Both the position numbers and the translations under genes were made by a program. DNA of 64,000 nt, from the NCBI GenBank assembly GCA_963678705.1, contig OY783223.1, positions 5,766,001 to 5,830,000 of the forward strand, given 5' to 3'. The stretch is from Panorpa germanica. Taxonomy: Eukaryota; Arthropoda; Insecta; Mecoptera; Panorpidae. Below the pieces are notes generated by a model. That model was not told the DNA's origin. It ran no database searches and saw only the letters and a program-made list of their open reading frames with translations. Positions 23,526 to 36,205 of this stretch are shown one piece after another (position 1 is the stretch's first letter; each line of letters opens with the position of its first letter).

Positions 23526-24065
23526 CAACAAAAACATTGACAGACCTGCATTTACAGTCATAAATCAAGTAAATGGTTCTTTTTTAAATTTTTGAATGTT
23601 ACGTTCTATCATTTTACAATAAAATTGGCACAACCGTATCTATTTATTATTTCATTTAGTGAAGTCCTCTTCAGTCTGCTGAAGGTAGTTCTGTCTTCCA
23701 TTAGGTTGGTCACTAAGGTCCAAATAAACCTTGGTTAATAATTTAAATAATTAACATATTTCTACTAAGTTTTGAGAAAACATTTATTCCGTTACGAATA
23801 GAGCATACCGTTTTAATTCAGCACGTATCAATTTTTTTACCAATTTGTCACCATTATTGTGTCGAAGTAACGGATCTATATGCCTAGTCAAAATACGCAT
23901 GTATCTTATTAGGTTGTTGATCCAAATGTCAAATACGGAAATATGTTATTGAGTAATCCACTGAAGCAGGGATACCCAAACTAAGGCGATCCATCTACCA
24001 TATAATTAAAAGTATATTAATTTGAAATGGAAACATTTTTTAATTAAATTTATTCCATTCTTTTC
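23526..24065. other. Gene-free stretch
   Basis: AT-rich sequence with no supported gene, repeat end or RNA between the TTAA element and a truncated MITE. Confidence 0.45.
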
Positions 24066-24502
24066 TCTTTAATTATTAAAGGGATTCAACGTTGTACACA
24101 TTCCAAATACATGTGACATCACAACCGCTGCCAACCTTACAGCTCATAAATCTCTGCTATATGTATTTATATATCAAAATATTAAATATTATTTACAGCT
24201 GTTTCAAGGAACACTCAAATTCCAATATTATGTCTGCTGTAACAGGGTTAAATAAAATAAAAACTTATTATTCTTTGACTTGACTTGATTATTTCGACTA
24301 CCATCAGCTACAGAACTCAACAAATAACTAGCATTTCACGTCATACAAATATGGCCAACCATTTCTAGCGCTAAAACTACAATTCAAACTTTTAATTACT
24401 ATATCTCCGTCAACATTTAGATATTTAATAAAATAGACACGCCAATACACATTTATTAACATCAATTTCAATCAACAATTGAAAAATCGACCACTAAAAA
24501 AT
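24066..24502 (-). mobile_element. MITE family 1, copy 6 (both ends lost)
   Basis: Reverse-oriented copy starting inside the element (TTAATTATTAAAGGGATTCA) and ending at CGACCACTAAAAAATG, just short of the terminus. It also lacks about 40 internal bases near 24315. Confidence 0.8.
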
Positions 24503-24679
24503 GCCCCCATTAACCCCAATGGATTCTATAATGAAGTAAAGTAATTTCGTAAAGCTCTTAAAGAAAACAAAACACATCTGTCTAGAATTATCTATGATGC
24601 CTTGATTTAGAGAGAGATTTCTGAATTCCATGGCACACTAAGATAAGAAATATTCATCATTTGCAAAACATCTCTCAAA

Positions 24680-25171
24680 ATGAGCCTCAAACAAAAATTT
24701 CAACCAATATACAAAATGAAAGCAATGTTTAAACAACAATACCCGAAATATAAAGCAACAAACAAAAGGAGAATATTATTCTCTCTGGTGAACATGTCCG
24801 CCGATTCATCGGAATTCAATTGGAATTACGAATACGAAGATCTGATAAGACTCAAAGAAGAATTCGATAAGAAACTCACAGAACTAGAGAAGGAATTCCA
24901 AAGAAAGAAATTGGCAAAATTTGATTTGAAAGACGTCTTCAAAGATGTTGAACCAGGTCAAATGTTGACGGCACAATTATTTAAAAGAAAATACACAGAA
25001 ATAACAACAACGGCAGGAAAATTACCGTCTTCTTGCATGGAATATCCATTAAGTGATTCTGATGAGAATTATTCACCCCCTAGAAAAGAAGACACTACTG
25101 ATAACGAAAAAGATTTTGATGATAGTTCGTGTCATGAGAAAGATGATTATAATTATAATAACGAAATATGA
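24680..25171 (+). CDS. Unrecognised single-exon protein with coiled coil and acidic tail
   Basis: One uninterrupted frame of 163 codons, long for DNA this AT-rich. I do not recognise the protein. An internal Met at residue 39 (MSADSSEF) may be the true start. Residues about 50-82 (LKEEFDKKLTELEKEF and neighbours) should form a coiled coil. A conserved-looking block FDLKDVFKDVEPGQMLTAQL follows. From about residue 120 the tail is rich in Asp, Glu and Ser. There is no signal peptide or membrane segment. AATAAA (25172-25177) touches the stop codon, and no introns are seen, so a retrocopy is possible. A truncated MITE ends about 180 bases upstream. Whether it is expressed cannot be judged here. 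Confidence 0.5.
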   Translation: MSLKQKFQPIYKMKAMFKQQYPKYKATNKRRILFSLVNMSADSSEFNWNYEYEDLIRLKEEFDKKLTELEKEFQRKKLAKFDLKDVFKDVEPGQMLTAQLFKRKYTEITTTAGKLPSSCMEYPLSDSDENYSPPRKEDTTDNEKDFDDSSCHEKDDYNYNNEI

Positions 25172-25179
25172 AATAAATT

Positions 25180-26540
25180 TGACATTTAATAATAATCTTT
25201 TGTTTTAATGATAAAACATTTTTCTTGCGCCTTACGATGCAACCACACTTACTCTTTATTCATTAGTTGTAGGTTTGTTTATATAATAGATGTTTGCAGG
25301 TTGCATATTGGAGACTCATACCTTTTAGGTAGTTCATATTGGAGCCCGGCAACAAAATTATGAATTAATGAAACAGAAATTCAGGATTTAAGGACATATT
25401 AAAAAGAATCACTCTTAAGGAATAATAGAATTCTGAAAGGAAGGATTCAAGTCAATTCGCTATCCAAGCAAAGAAACTTTCACCATCTCATCGGTCTTAC
25501 CCTGCAGCCGACTTTTGTTTCGCATTAGTACATTTATTATGAGAAGAACCTTCAACTTTAATATTGATTAATATAACACTGAACATCTATATCGTTTTCC
25601 CGTCTCACCGTTTCGCTTTTAAATAGAAAGGACAATCACTTGTACAGCTCACGTTATGTACGAATATGCATGTATTCCACTAAGGTTCAGAACAATGCGA
25701 TTTTGAGTAAATTCCACTGCGGCACTTTGATGTAAAAATGTATACTGAGTATTAGGAATACGAATATGTTAAATACATACAGTGATGGACAAATAGATAC
25801 TTCCTGGCATGATAAAGTGTGTTATTGCGAGTATACCCTCCTGAAATAATTGCACGTCGTAAGAAAATTGTTGCAGTGTGTGAAGAGCTCATCTAAAGGC
25901 AAAATTCCCAGTCCTGAACGTGCTTAGAAGTTGTAAATCAATGTGATGAAATTCAGGATTTATGGAAATATACTAAAATGATCATCACTCTAAGATATAA
26001 TATAATTATTACTGGAAATAATGGAAAAGAGCTCAAAACTATTTAAAAGTAGAAAGAATATTTCAAAGGAAATCGATAGAAGGAGGGCATCACTTAACTT
26101 TTGAACCAAAGGATCTCCTGTAATTTAATCCAGCAGTCCTAATTGGGTGTCTTAACGATTCAATTCTTACAATATTATAAGAATTTAAAATAATTAAAAA
26201 TTTAGTTTAAAGGGACAAACACTGCGTCACACTCAACGTTAAATATACATTTTCTTTTACTGAATGAACACAACTCCTTTAGGTGTATCTAACAGGCGTA
26301 AAAGAGCATCCCTTGTGAAAAGTAAAGGAATCTATCCACTGCTTAAATCAGCGGGAAATAATAGCTAGTAATTAATCAGAATGAGGTTGTAAGCTCCTTT
26401 TTTAGGGGTGGTTTTTTAAAAATTATTATTGAAATACAGATAATATATGCAATGGTGTTTTATTTTTTATAAATTCCAAAAATTGACGAAGATATAGCTA
26501 TTTAAAATTTTAATTGTTTTGTTAAATAGATATATTCAAA
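25180..26540. other. Gene-free stretch upstream of a MITE
   Basis: No gene is supported. Around 25785 the sequence ACAGTGATGGACAAATAGAT resembles a Tc1-like terminus, but no second end was found. The phrase CAGGATTTA-GGA-ATA near 25382 and 25953 hints at an old direct repeat. Confidence 0.4.
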
Positions 26541-26542
26541 AC

Positions 26543-27138
26543 AATGAGCTTGTGTTCTCATTTTTTAGTGGTCGATTTTTCAATTGTTGATTGAAATTGA
26601 TGTTAATAAATGTGTATTGGCGTGTCTATTTTATTAAATATCTATATATTGACGGAGATATAGCAATTAAAAGTTTGAATTGTAGTTTTAGCGCTAGAAA
26701 TGGTCGGCCATTAACGTCAGTTATTTGTCGGGTAGGTCAGTGCTGTGGTAATGTTTTGTAGCTGTTGGTAGTCGAAATAATCAAGTCAAGTCAAAGAATA
26801 ATAAGTTTTTATTTTATTTAACCCTGTTACGTCAGACATAATATTGAAATTTTATTGTTTCTTGAAACAGCTGTAAATAATATTTGATATTTTGATATAT
26901 AAATACATATAGCAGAGATTTATGAGCTGTAAGGTTGTAATGTCACATGCAATTGGAATGTGTACAACGTTGAATCCCTTTAATAATTAAAGAGACAAAA
27001 TGACTTTTTTAATGGTTAATATCTCTTAACATATAAGGAGTTATTAAAAAATAATTGAACATTTGAGGTTCTAGTAACCCACTTTATCAATATATAGTAC
27101 ACTTTTATAGAAATTAAGACATAAGACACAAGCTCATT
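26543..27138 (+). mobile_element. MITE family 1, copy 7 (full length, diverged ends)
   Basis: Runs from AATGAGCTTGTGTTCTC to GACACAAGCTCATT. Both termini carry the same change (GAGC for GGGC), so the inverted repeat is kept. It also lacks about 25 internal bases near 26710. It ends about 180 bases before the obst-B promoter. Confidence 0.85.
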
Positions 27139-27320
27139 AAGTAAAGATTCGGACATTTGCTAAGCTCTAAGTTCACAACCATTAAACCATTTTATAAAAA
27201 GTTTGTTTCCTAACTAAATATTATATTTCATATAAAATAATTAGTTTTACGCATACACATACATGTTTTACAGTTTACATGTATTGTAAATCCGGTTGAG
27301 AATACATTTCTCTAATATTT

Positions 27321-27355
27321 TTAAATAAGAATCGAACGTCTAAGACATTGTCAGT
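27321..27355 (+). promoter_or_regulatory. Core promoter of obst-B: TATA-like box and TCAGT initiator
   Basis: TTAAATA at 27321-27327 stands 30 bases before TCAGT at 27351-27355, the arthropod initiator consensus. Transcription should begin at about 27352, leaving a leader of about 19 bases before the ATG at 27371. Confidence 0.6.
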
Positions 27356-27370
27356 GAATTCAATACTACC

Positions 27371-30300
27371 ATGTTGTTCAGGAGTGCTATATTGTTACTT
27401 TTAATTGTTGGTAAGTATTTAAAACAATTAATTTATTATTAATAATAATTGAAATAGTTTATAATTTATAGTGATATCTAGTTTAGTAACCGTAGATAAT
27501 TATTGGTTAATAGTTTTTATTATTATACCTTTCTATTTACTTAAAAAGTTGAAATTTTAAAACAGAAAGTTTGGTTTTTAATTTTAGAAATTATTTTTAT
27601 TGTATACTATGGAAACATATGGAATTACGGTCATTATTCATTTCTAATTAAGATTTTTAGAGCTGGTTAAGGTATTGTTCTTTAAGATATAGATAATATG
27701 ACCTTGAACTTTATACATTCTTAAACTTTAGAGCTGGCTTTATTGGAGAATGTCATTCATTTTCTTTCCTTTATTTTTTAAATTTACCAAATTGCTAATA
27801 TTTTTTTATTGTGTAATTTATAATATTTCTGAACGTAATTTTTAATGCTGATTTCAAATCTGCAATTTATTTTTATATAGGTGTCCTGGTTTTCGAGATA
27901 TCAACGTTTTAAGGCGTAAATACTGCAAATATTTAAAAATGCTCTCCAATTTTGAAATCGGCGTAAAAAAGTACGCTTAAAAACATATTTTAATTTTAAA
28001 AGAAAAATTCATATTTTTCCTGTAAATTTTAAAGGCTATACAATTGTTAATTTTATAAAAAATTGAAATATTTTTATTGCATAGTTTATAATGGTTCTTG
28101 AAGTAATTTTTTATGCTGATTTCAAATCTGCAATTTATTTTTAGATAGGAGTCCTGGTTTTCGAGATATAACCGTTTTAAGGTGTAAACAATGGAAATAT
28201 TTAAAAATGGTTTCTATTTTTAAAATCAGTTTAAAAAATACTCTTAAAAACATATTTAATATTTGAAAATAAAAATGTATTTACTACTAACTAACTATGA
28301 GTTCAGCAATCGGTGCTATGTGTGATAGTTGTTTAATATTGTCTGGTTAACTCACTATTTACAAATACCACCCTTAAATAAATGCCTTTAATAAATTCTT
28401 GCTAGTGATTTTTTGTTACTCAAAGTATCTTACACATAAAACTGTTCCTTGTCTTCAAACAGTTTGGGAACCACTGCGTTTAACAGTTTCGTTTGAAGTC
28501 TACGAGCTCTTGGTGGCACCCGAGGTCATCTTCTTCGCGGCAATGTTTTTACTTTCACTATCTCGTATATTTCACAAGTTGCGATGAGCTGCAGATGTGA
28601 TTTGACTTTTAGAATGTTATTTATTCATTTTATTTTGTTTGAACTTTCGTGTTCAGTAGATTGACATTTAAAAACAGTCGTACCATTGTACATCTCATTA
28701 ACATAAATTATACGTAAATTTGTAAAGAAACGTTATAAGTTGAAAACTGGTTAAGAATTTGTAATATTTTACTCAGTACGCAGGTTTAAGGTAGATTCAC
28801 ACCTTTTGCTTTAATTTAAATCTTAATATATATAAATTACGTGTCACGTTGTTTGTCCGTGTTTGTCGCCGATGGACTCCTAAACTACTTAACCGATTTT
28901 AATCAAATTTGTACACCCTGTGCAGTTTGATCCAACTTGAAAGATAGGATAGCTTACATCTCAATTTATTTATCTTATTGCTAATTATTTGTCTATTAAT
29001 TATCTGTATATGACATATGACATCGGGCGACGATGATGGCGACATCTGTTGACTAGATTGAGTAAATATTCTGTTGAGTAAATCGAAATCTGTTGACTAG
29101 ATTGAGTAAATATTCAATAGATGGCGCTATGTAATGTAATATGACAAAAACGTTAGGCACAGCAACGCGTGGCCGGGACAGCTAGTTTATATATATATTT
29201 ATATACATATGGGAATATGTGGAATAATTTCCTGTCTCAGTTTTAACTTAAAATTTAATTTTACCTTTAGGTGTCGTTTTAAAATCTTGCAAGGTGTTCC
29301 ACTTTATGATTTTATTTTACTTTTCAGTTTAAGTTATAACCTCCAATTTGAAACAATCTGTCAAAATGCAATAGGATTTATTTTTAAAAGAAGTTCAATG
29401 CCAGTAAGTCAAAAATAAAGAAGTAAAAACAATTTACTGTTGCGTAAGCCTCGTTCAAGAAATGAAATTGTGTGATGAGGCATTATTTTTAACTTTTCTC
29501 GAATTTGACAATTTACTTATACCATGTTATATTCTTCTACTATCTCATCCAACAATTGCTCTTTCTATTCCTTATTCTTATACGAATACTATCAAAATTT
29601 ATATTATTAAACACTGCAAAGGCGCACCAACTAAATTAAACCACGTGAAATGAATGTGACAAGAAATGCCTATTCCAAAAACCTAAAAGTTAGATTAAAA
29701 TATTACCTAAATTAAATAACAAAACAGTGAGTAGAAATGAGGATTTATTTACATGCATTTATGCTTTCTTTTTAAGAAAATTTTGAACAATTTTTTTCTT
29801 TTTGAATAACCAAGCGTTGTAAGCGTTGATTGAAATTGATGTTAATAAATGTGTATTGGCGTGTCTATTTTATTAAATATCTAAATGTTGACGGAGATAT
29901 AGCAATTAAAAGTTTAAGTTGTAGTTTTAGCGCTAGAAATGGTCGGTTTTATGTGTATGACGTGAAATGCATTTTAATGTCAGTTATTTGTTGAGTAGGT
30001 CAGTGCTGTGGTAATGTTTTGTAGCTGTTGGTAGTCGAAATAATCAAGTCAAGTCAAAGAATAATAAGTTTTTATTTTATTTAACCCTGCTAAGGCAGAC
30101 AAAATATTGAAATTTTATTGTTCCTTGAAATAGCTGTAAATAATATTTGATATTTTGATATATAAATACATATAGCAGAGATTTATGATCTGTAAGGTTG
30201 GTAACCTTACAAAAGGATTATGATGTCACATGCACTTGGAATGTGTACAATGTTGAATCCCTTTAATAATTAAAGAGACAAAATGACTTTTTTAATTGTT

Positions 30301-33300
30301 AATATCTCTTAACATATAAAGAGTTATTAAAAAATAATTGAACATTTGAGGTTCTAGTAACCCACTTTATCAATATATAGTACACTTTTATAGAAATTAA
30401 GACATAGGACACAAGCCCATTTAAGCCTCATTTCATTAACCAAATCACCCTTAAAGGGGCCACATTCCGTACCCCCTCCTGATGGTAATTAGCCTTATAA
30501 TTACCGCTGTAGTCGTGGCAATGAAAGTTTTATTTAGCCTGTAAGGTCAACGGGATATATTCAAACACTACTTGTGCCGTTTAACGGAATTTAAAAATAT
30601 CCGTTAGCAATATGCATATTAATGAGGTGCGCCGGACGCGTTCGTGAGGGAAAAGGAGGGCGGAGAAGTGCGAGGAAAGGGGTGGTAATTCATAGAACAA
30701 AGCAACAAACCGCAAAGCCAACCATGTGCATTAAAGACAATTATTATCTGATGTTTACAAGGCTAATGAATAGATAAGTGTTTTATATTTCTTCTCTTTT
30801 TTTTATTGACATCCCACAATTTTCCAATCTATCCCTTAATATTACTAAGCTATTTACTAAGTCACATAGCATAATAAAATCATGAAAGGAATCTATCCAA
30901 CGTCTATGATACGTCCTTATAAGGTATTATTCCTTCCAAAGTGCACATGAGAATGTACACGTGAATATTTCGGACTTCAAGTCACTTAGTATAATTTAGT
31001 CGTCGACTAAATCGCTTGATAGTTTTCTTTTTAGCCTACGCTCTCTTCCCACTTTCATCAGGTTCCCCGTAAGGGTGTTTAGGTGGTCATCCAGTTGGTC
31101 TCTGTATTTGATGCTTTACTTAATAATTTCGTCTTTGACCATTGGTCCTTGCAGGTCTTGATGAATATCTTTATTGGTCAAATTGTGCAGCAAACAATTC
31201 TTTTAAATATGTTTTTTTTGGTTCTGGTTGGTACTCATTTGTAAAAGAATTCTGTTAAGATTAAGTTATACAAATTATTAAGTTAAATTTCTAGATTTGC
31301 ACCTCAAAATCGACGTTGATTTTTCTTCTGGTTATTATCTACAACATGTTCTTAAAAAACACCTTGAGATAGATATATTTTCTAACCTCAAATTTGTTAA
31401 TTATTCATGAATATCATAACCTTAAAGTATTGTCCTCATATTCAATAGAGAAATGTCACATACCAGTAATAAGGTCAAACTTTAGTCTGATGTAACCTTG
31501 AGACAATTTTAATTAAGCATTACACCTATAAATAGTAAATATCTAATTAATTCTGTCTCCAATACCCCAAGGTCGCATCACTGTCTAATCTACATCTCAA
31601 TTAATAATTAAATCATTGTGCATTTACTTAACTTTTTTTGTTTTGTGTCTATGCGAAATATTACAAGGTTTTTGCTTAATGATTTTTCTAGGCCTTGTGT
31701 CACCCCAGGCGTTGTTGTCTAGGAAGCAACAGTCAAAGGAAAATGCACGCAGAAGACAGGCCCAAGCCGAGCTAGTTTCCAAGGGAGGTAGCGCCGATGA
31801 AGACGAAGGTGAAACATCAGACCAGTGCCCAGAGCCCAATGGATATTTTGCAGATGCTGAACAATGTGATAAATATTACGATTGCAGGTTTGTACTCTTA
31901 CAAAAACCACCTTTGGAAAAAAACGGTTTCACATATTTAGATATTGAGTAATCAGCATCGCATAGTGGTTTAAAATACTAATATTGCAGGACAAAACTAA
32001 AATGGCTGTACATTCTAGCCAATCAGAGTTTGCGGCAGTGTAATAAATTGTATTATAAAGGCATTTGGTCAATTTCTAAATATTTTCCCGCAATTCCCGC
32101 CACGAACATGTTATTTTGTGCCCAATGTGACATTACTTTACTTGAACGGTATTATTTCCCATTCAAAAGCAATGCTTTATCAACACACTTATAAAAAACT
32201 TATAAAATGCTCGGCTAATGCTCGGAATATCATGAAATTTCGACATATATCGTTCGAAGGTTGGTACTATCTAAAAGTCATATGAATTTGTCAATAGTAG
32301 CGCCATCTACATGTCACCAAGCTTCATTTAAATACCAATAATATAATCTGTAATTTATTAATTTTAGGGATGGTGTCATAACTGAGAAACTTTGCCCAGA
32401 TGGTATGGTATTCAACGATTACGATCCTCAGGTTGAGAAATGTGACCTTCCCCTTAATCTTGATTGCAGTCAAAGACCTAAGCTGCGTAAGTTTAACAGA
32501 AATTCTTAATCTCTATAAACGTGTTCTTATGTATTTTATGTAAACGTTTTTAATGTGATTGCAGAGGAACCATCTCCTGCGCTTCATTGTCGTCGCCGGC
32601 ACGGATATTTCCCTCACGAGGATCCGACAAATTGTGTCACCTTCTACTACTGCGTCGACGGCAAGTTCAACATGATCACCTGCCCCGATGGTTTGGTGTT
32701 TAATGAGAAAACTGGCATTTGTACCTGGCCTGATGAGTCCAAGAAGAAAGGATGCGGATCTAAAGGTACCTAACGTCATTGCAATTAATCTGAGAATTGA
32801 CCTTTTAAGGGGTGCGATGGATTCAAGGCATTCACTTTCGATATACCGGAATTTTAAAATTTCTATATAACAGTCGTTACTCCACCATGTATTTTTCTAA
32901 AAGACACTTCTAAAGTAATAAATTAATAAAAAGTCGAGCTGTAGAATACCTTAACTAAGCTATATTTGCAGCTATAACCCAGTAAACATTTTTGGGCATT
33001 TTGGAGTCACTTTGACATCATATTGGAGATGCGTATGATTTTTTTGTCATGAAAGAGTTCATTTATAGTTCAGTTTCTCACAATCGTTCATATGAAATGT
33101 CTGTTTTATCGGCTACAGATGACGGAACCACTCCACCTGTCGGAATACAAATGAAGATAAAGTTGATGCGAACTATAATTGAAGTGCAATAGTAATAGAA
33201 ACGTCACAAAACAAGACACTTCACCAAATGTTTACTGGAAGTGACTACCACGTACACCTGTTTTTTAATAAGAATGATGATTAATTAATTAGCGATGATT

Positions 33301-35326
33301 AATAATAGAGAAATAGGATTCTGATAGCTTGCTTATTACTTTTAGACAATTCAGTATAATTGATTTCAAAGAGAGATATTTAAAGAACTTAAAAAGTCTA
33401 AGTTGCTGTTTCACAGTTGGACGCAATCTCTTGCCAGTTAGATGCAAACATTATATATGAAATTAAAGCTAATTTTTATCTCTACACAATGCGTTACTGT
33501 TAAAGACACATAAGAGCGAGAAAGAGTTAGTACAGAACACCGGTTATCAGACAAGGACGCAGTCGTTATGAACTATGAAAAATTTCTATAGTTATTCTGA
33601 AAGTATTTAAAATTTAAAAAATATTATTTGTTTTCGAAAATATCATGCAGTTGTAAAAAGAGATATCATATTTCCTACTTCCAAGGACGTTAACAGCACA
33701 TCCGTTTGTAATTAATTAAAAAACTGTTAAATCAAATATTTAAAATCATAAAGTTAATCACATCCGGAGCTCTACCATAGAAGGTCGATCCTCAATCAAG
33801 ATAAACATAAAATTAGCATAGAATGAAATGTTTCATGTTTTGTTTAGATGTCTTCAACTTCACATGCCCCAAGGTCGATGAGATGGAAGCCCAGACCCAT
33901 CCACGTTACGCTGATCCAGAGGATTGTCAATTCTTCTACGTTTGCATCAATGGAGACACCCCAAGAAGAAATGGTTGCAAGTTGGGACAAGCATTTGACG
34001 AATCATCCAAACGTTGCAATTGGGCGAGAAAAGTCCCTGAATGGTAAAACTACATATTTATTACTTCTTTTTAAATGAAAACTCTATAGCTACATTTTGT
34101 GATCGATTTACTACTTTCTGAGAAATAAATCTTCCTTTTTTCGGGTTATTAGAATCATGTAACTTTTTAGAAAGATTTTTACTAAGGATTATACAATTTT
34201 ATGAAGTTTCGCTTTACTTTTATCTTTAGTTCAGCTTATTGTATAACATTGTAGTCACATAGGTTTCTTTGCTATTCCTTAGAGAGAATCCCTTTTTTAA
34301 CTAATCATTTGTTAATGAAGGTATTCTTGCAATTATTATAATCATGCTTTTAATTTTGGTGAGTTTTGAAGAAACGTTAAAAATTATCATCGAAAGTGTC
34401 AAGTTTTCTATTCCTTTTGAAAATTAATAATTAGAAATAATTAAAATCTCTCGTCGAGTAGTAATCCAATTAAAATAAGTAGAGTTTACCCCTTCTCTAA
34501 GCGACGTCTGTTTTATGGATAATTTGAATTCAATAAAGTAATTCATATTTTCATTTCAAATCCTAAATGTGACATTTTTGTTTTGTTTAATTTTTAATGG
34601 TTTTTGACGTAGTTTTTTATGCTGATTCCAAATCTGCTACTTATTTATAGGTGTCTTGGTTTTCGACATATCAGCATGTTGTGATGTAAATAATGTAGGT
34701 ATTTAAAAATGGTTGCCAGGTTTGAACTCAGCGTAAAAAACTACGCTAGAAACTATATTTAATACATAAAAATAAAAATATGTTTTTTATTGAAAATTTT
34801 AAAGGGTATATACTCTTGTTAATTTTATAAAAATTGACATTTTTGTTTTGTCTAATTTTTAATAATTCTTGACGTAGTTTTTATGCTGATTCCATATCTG
34901 TAATTTATTTTTAAATAGGTGTTTTGGTTTTCGAGATATTAGCATGCTTAGACGTAAATAATGCAGATATTTAAAGATGGTTTCGAGTTTTGAAATCAGC
35001 GTATAAAACTACATTAGAATATATATGTAACTTGGCAAAATAAAAAGAGTTTTTTTTATTGAAATTTTTTAAGATAATACTCTTGTTAATTGTGGCAGTA
35101 AACGCTAGTATATTTTAATCAATATAATTTTCGCAATTTCAGCAAGGATTGGTACAAAGATACCCTGACCGACGCTGATCTAGAGGCTCTGGAAAACCCT
35201 CCAACACGCAAACCAGCAACTTCAAGACCAAATCGCAGAAGACCTTCCAGACCATCAAAAACAACCAAAGTAGTTACAGAGGCCATCGATGATGACATCT
35301 CAGAGGATTACGAGACCTCTCATTAA
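27371..35326 (+). CDS. obst-B: Obstructor B: secreted chitin-binding protein with three CBM14 domains (CPAP3-B)
   Basis: Six exons: 27371-27410, 31692-31887, 32368-32486, 32565-32765, 33848-34043 and 35143-35326. All are GT-AG and give 311 residues. Residues 1-18 are the signal peptide. Residues 23-57 are a basic then acidic spacer (RKQQSKENARRRQAQ, ADEDEGE). CBM14 domains have cysteines at 59/72/78/88/104/112, 127/142/148/158/171/182 and 192/212/218/229/242/251. Blocks such as YCVDGKFNMITCP, NGCKLGQ and DWYKDTLTD match my memory of insect Obst-B. The tail is basic and Pro/Thr/Ser-rich, then acidic. The family binds chitin in the assembling cuticle. Intron 2 splits domain 1 after Cys78, intron 5 splits the last cysteine. 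The 4.3-kb first intron holds a Helitron-like element and a MITE. It heads a plus-strand cluster with obst-A and a third paralogue. Confidence 0.92.
28821..29185 (+). mobile_element. Short non-autonomous Helitron-like element
   Basis: Starts TCTTAATATATATAAATTAC after an A and ends GGGACAGCTAG before a T, as expected for Helitron insertion between A and T. The 5' part (CACGTTGTTTGTCCG, TGGACTCCTAAACTACTTAA, CCGATTTTAAT) resembles the common insect Helitron 5' region. An imperfect GC-rich hairpin (CAACGCGTGG) precedes the end. It sits in intron 1 of obst-B. Confidence 0.6.
29825..30421 (+). mobile_element. MITE family 1, copy 8 (5' end lost)
   Basis: Begins at GTTGATTGAAATTGATGTTA and ends with the intact GGACACAAGCCCATT, in intron 1 of obst-B. 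About 50 bases of the 5' end are missing. Confidence 0.85.
30430..30730. promoter_or_regulatory. Candidate regulatory block in obst-B intron 1
   Basis: An island of higher complexity and G+C in an AT-rich intron, with no open frame and no resemblance to the repeats of the window. It includes ATTA-type homeodomain-like sites (GGTAATTAGCCTTATAATTA), ATGCATATTAATGAG and a G-rich run near 30640-30690. Function as an enhancer is inference. Confidence 0.3.
32978..33239 (-). mobile_element. MITE family 2, copy in obst-B intron 4 (reverse)
   Basis: Runs from CCCAGTAAACATTTTTGGGC to TTCACCAAATGTTTACTGGA, 262 bases. This is the longest of the short subfamily and keeps the middle (CAGTTTCTCACAATCGTTCA) missing in the copy at 10652. 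Confidence 0.85.
34482..35090 (-). mobile_element. Decayed Helitron-like remnant in obst-B intron 5
   Basis: The left edge, AGTAGAGTTTACCCC then TAAGCGACG, is the inverted and altered form of the terminus at 10461-10489. Its interior has two direct copies of a unit containing ATGCTGATTCCAAATCTG and GGTTTTCGA-ATA. The same unit occurs twice at 27840-28200 and, inverted, twice at 41770-42140. Confidence 0.5.
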
Positions 35327-35430
35327 AATCTACAATTTCTGTTGTTTCCTAATTTAATTGTAACAATATCTTTATCAAGACTGTGTTAAATAACCTTTAT
35401 TATCTTAAAAGACACATTTATAATAACAAA

Positions 35431-35436
35431 AATAAA
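35431..35436 (+). terminator. Polyadenylation signal of obst-B
   Basis: AATAAA about 105 bases past the stop codon. Confidence 0.65.
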
Positions 35437-35578
35437 ATACAATTAAAATTTAGTTTTTGTACAGTAATTTCATCCAAACAGAAACCTTCCTTGATCGCCT
35501 TCCTCTTCCAATTCACAGTACTCATCTTTCTCGAGGTCCAAAAGTTTCTATAATCTTCTTAAAAACCAAGAAACGTTG

Positions 35579-36205
35579 AATGGGCTTGTGTCCTAATTTT
35601 TAGTGGTCGATTTTTCAATTGTTGATTGAAATTGATGTTAATAAATGTGTATTGGCGTGTCTATTTTATTAAATATCTAAATATTGGCGGAGATATAGCA
35701 ATTAAAAGTTTGAATTGTAGTTTTAGCGCTGGAAATGGTCGGCCATATTTTTATGACGTGAAGTTAGTCATTTCTTGAGTAGGTCAGTGCTGTGGTAATG
35801 TTTTGTAGCTGTTGGTAGTCAAATAATCAAGTCAAATCAAAGAATAATAAGTTTTTATTTTATTTAACCCTGTTACGGCAAACATAATATTGGAATTTTA
35901 TTGTTCCTTGAAATAGCTGTAAATAATATTTGATATTTTGATATATAAATACATATAGCAGAGATTTATGAGCTGTAAGGTTGGTAACCTTACACATGGG
36001 ATTGTGATGTCACATGCATTTGGAATGTGTACAACGTTGAATCCCTTTAATAATTAAAGAGACAAAATGACTTTTTTAATTGTTAATACCTCTTAACATA
36101 TAAGGAGTTAATAAAAAATGATTGAACATTTGAGGTTCTAGTAACCCACTTTATCAATATATAGTACACTTTTATAGAAATTAAGACATAAGACACAAGC
36201 CCATT
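35579..36205 (+). mobile_element. MITE family 1, copy 9 (full length)
   Basis: Runs from AATGGGCTTGTGTCCT to GACACAAGCCCATT in forward orientation, about 130 bases after the obst-B polyadenylation signal. About 20 internal bases near 35762 are missing. Confidence 0.9.

Noticed and set aside
25785-25860. Tc1/mariner-like terminus
   Set aside because: ACAGTGATGGACAAAT resembles such an end, but no partner end, TA pair or transposase remnant was found.
28449-28476. hAT-like terminus (AGTTTGGGAACCACTG)
   Set aside because: Only one end is visible; a vaguely similar motif at 60391 is too far and too poor.
31624-31910. Minus-strand frames over obst-B exon 2
   Set aside because: Antisense shadows of a well-supported CBM14 exon.
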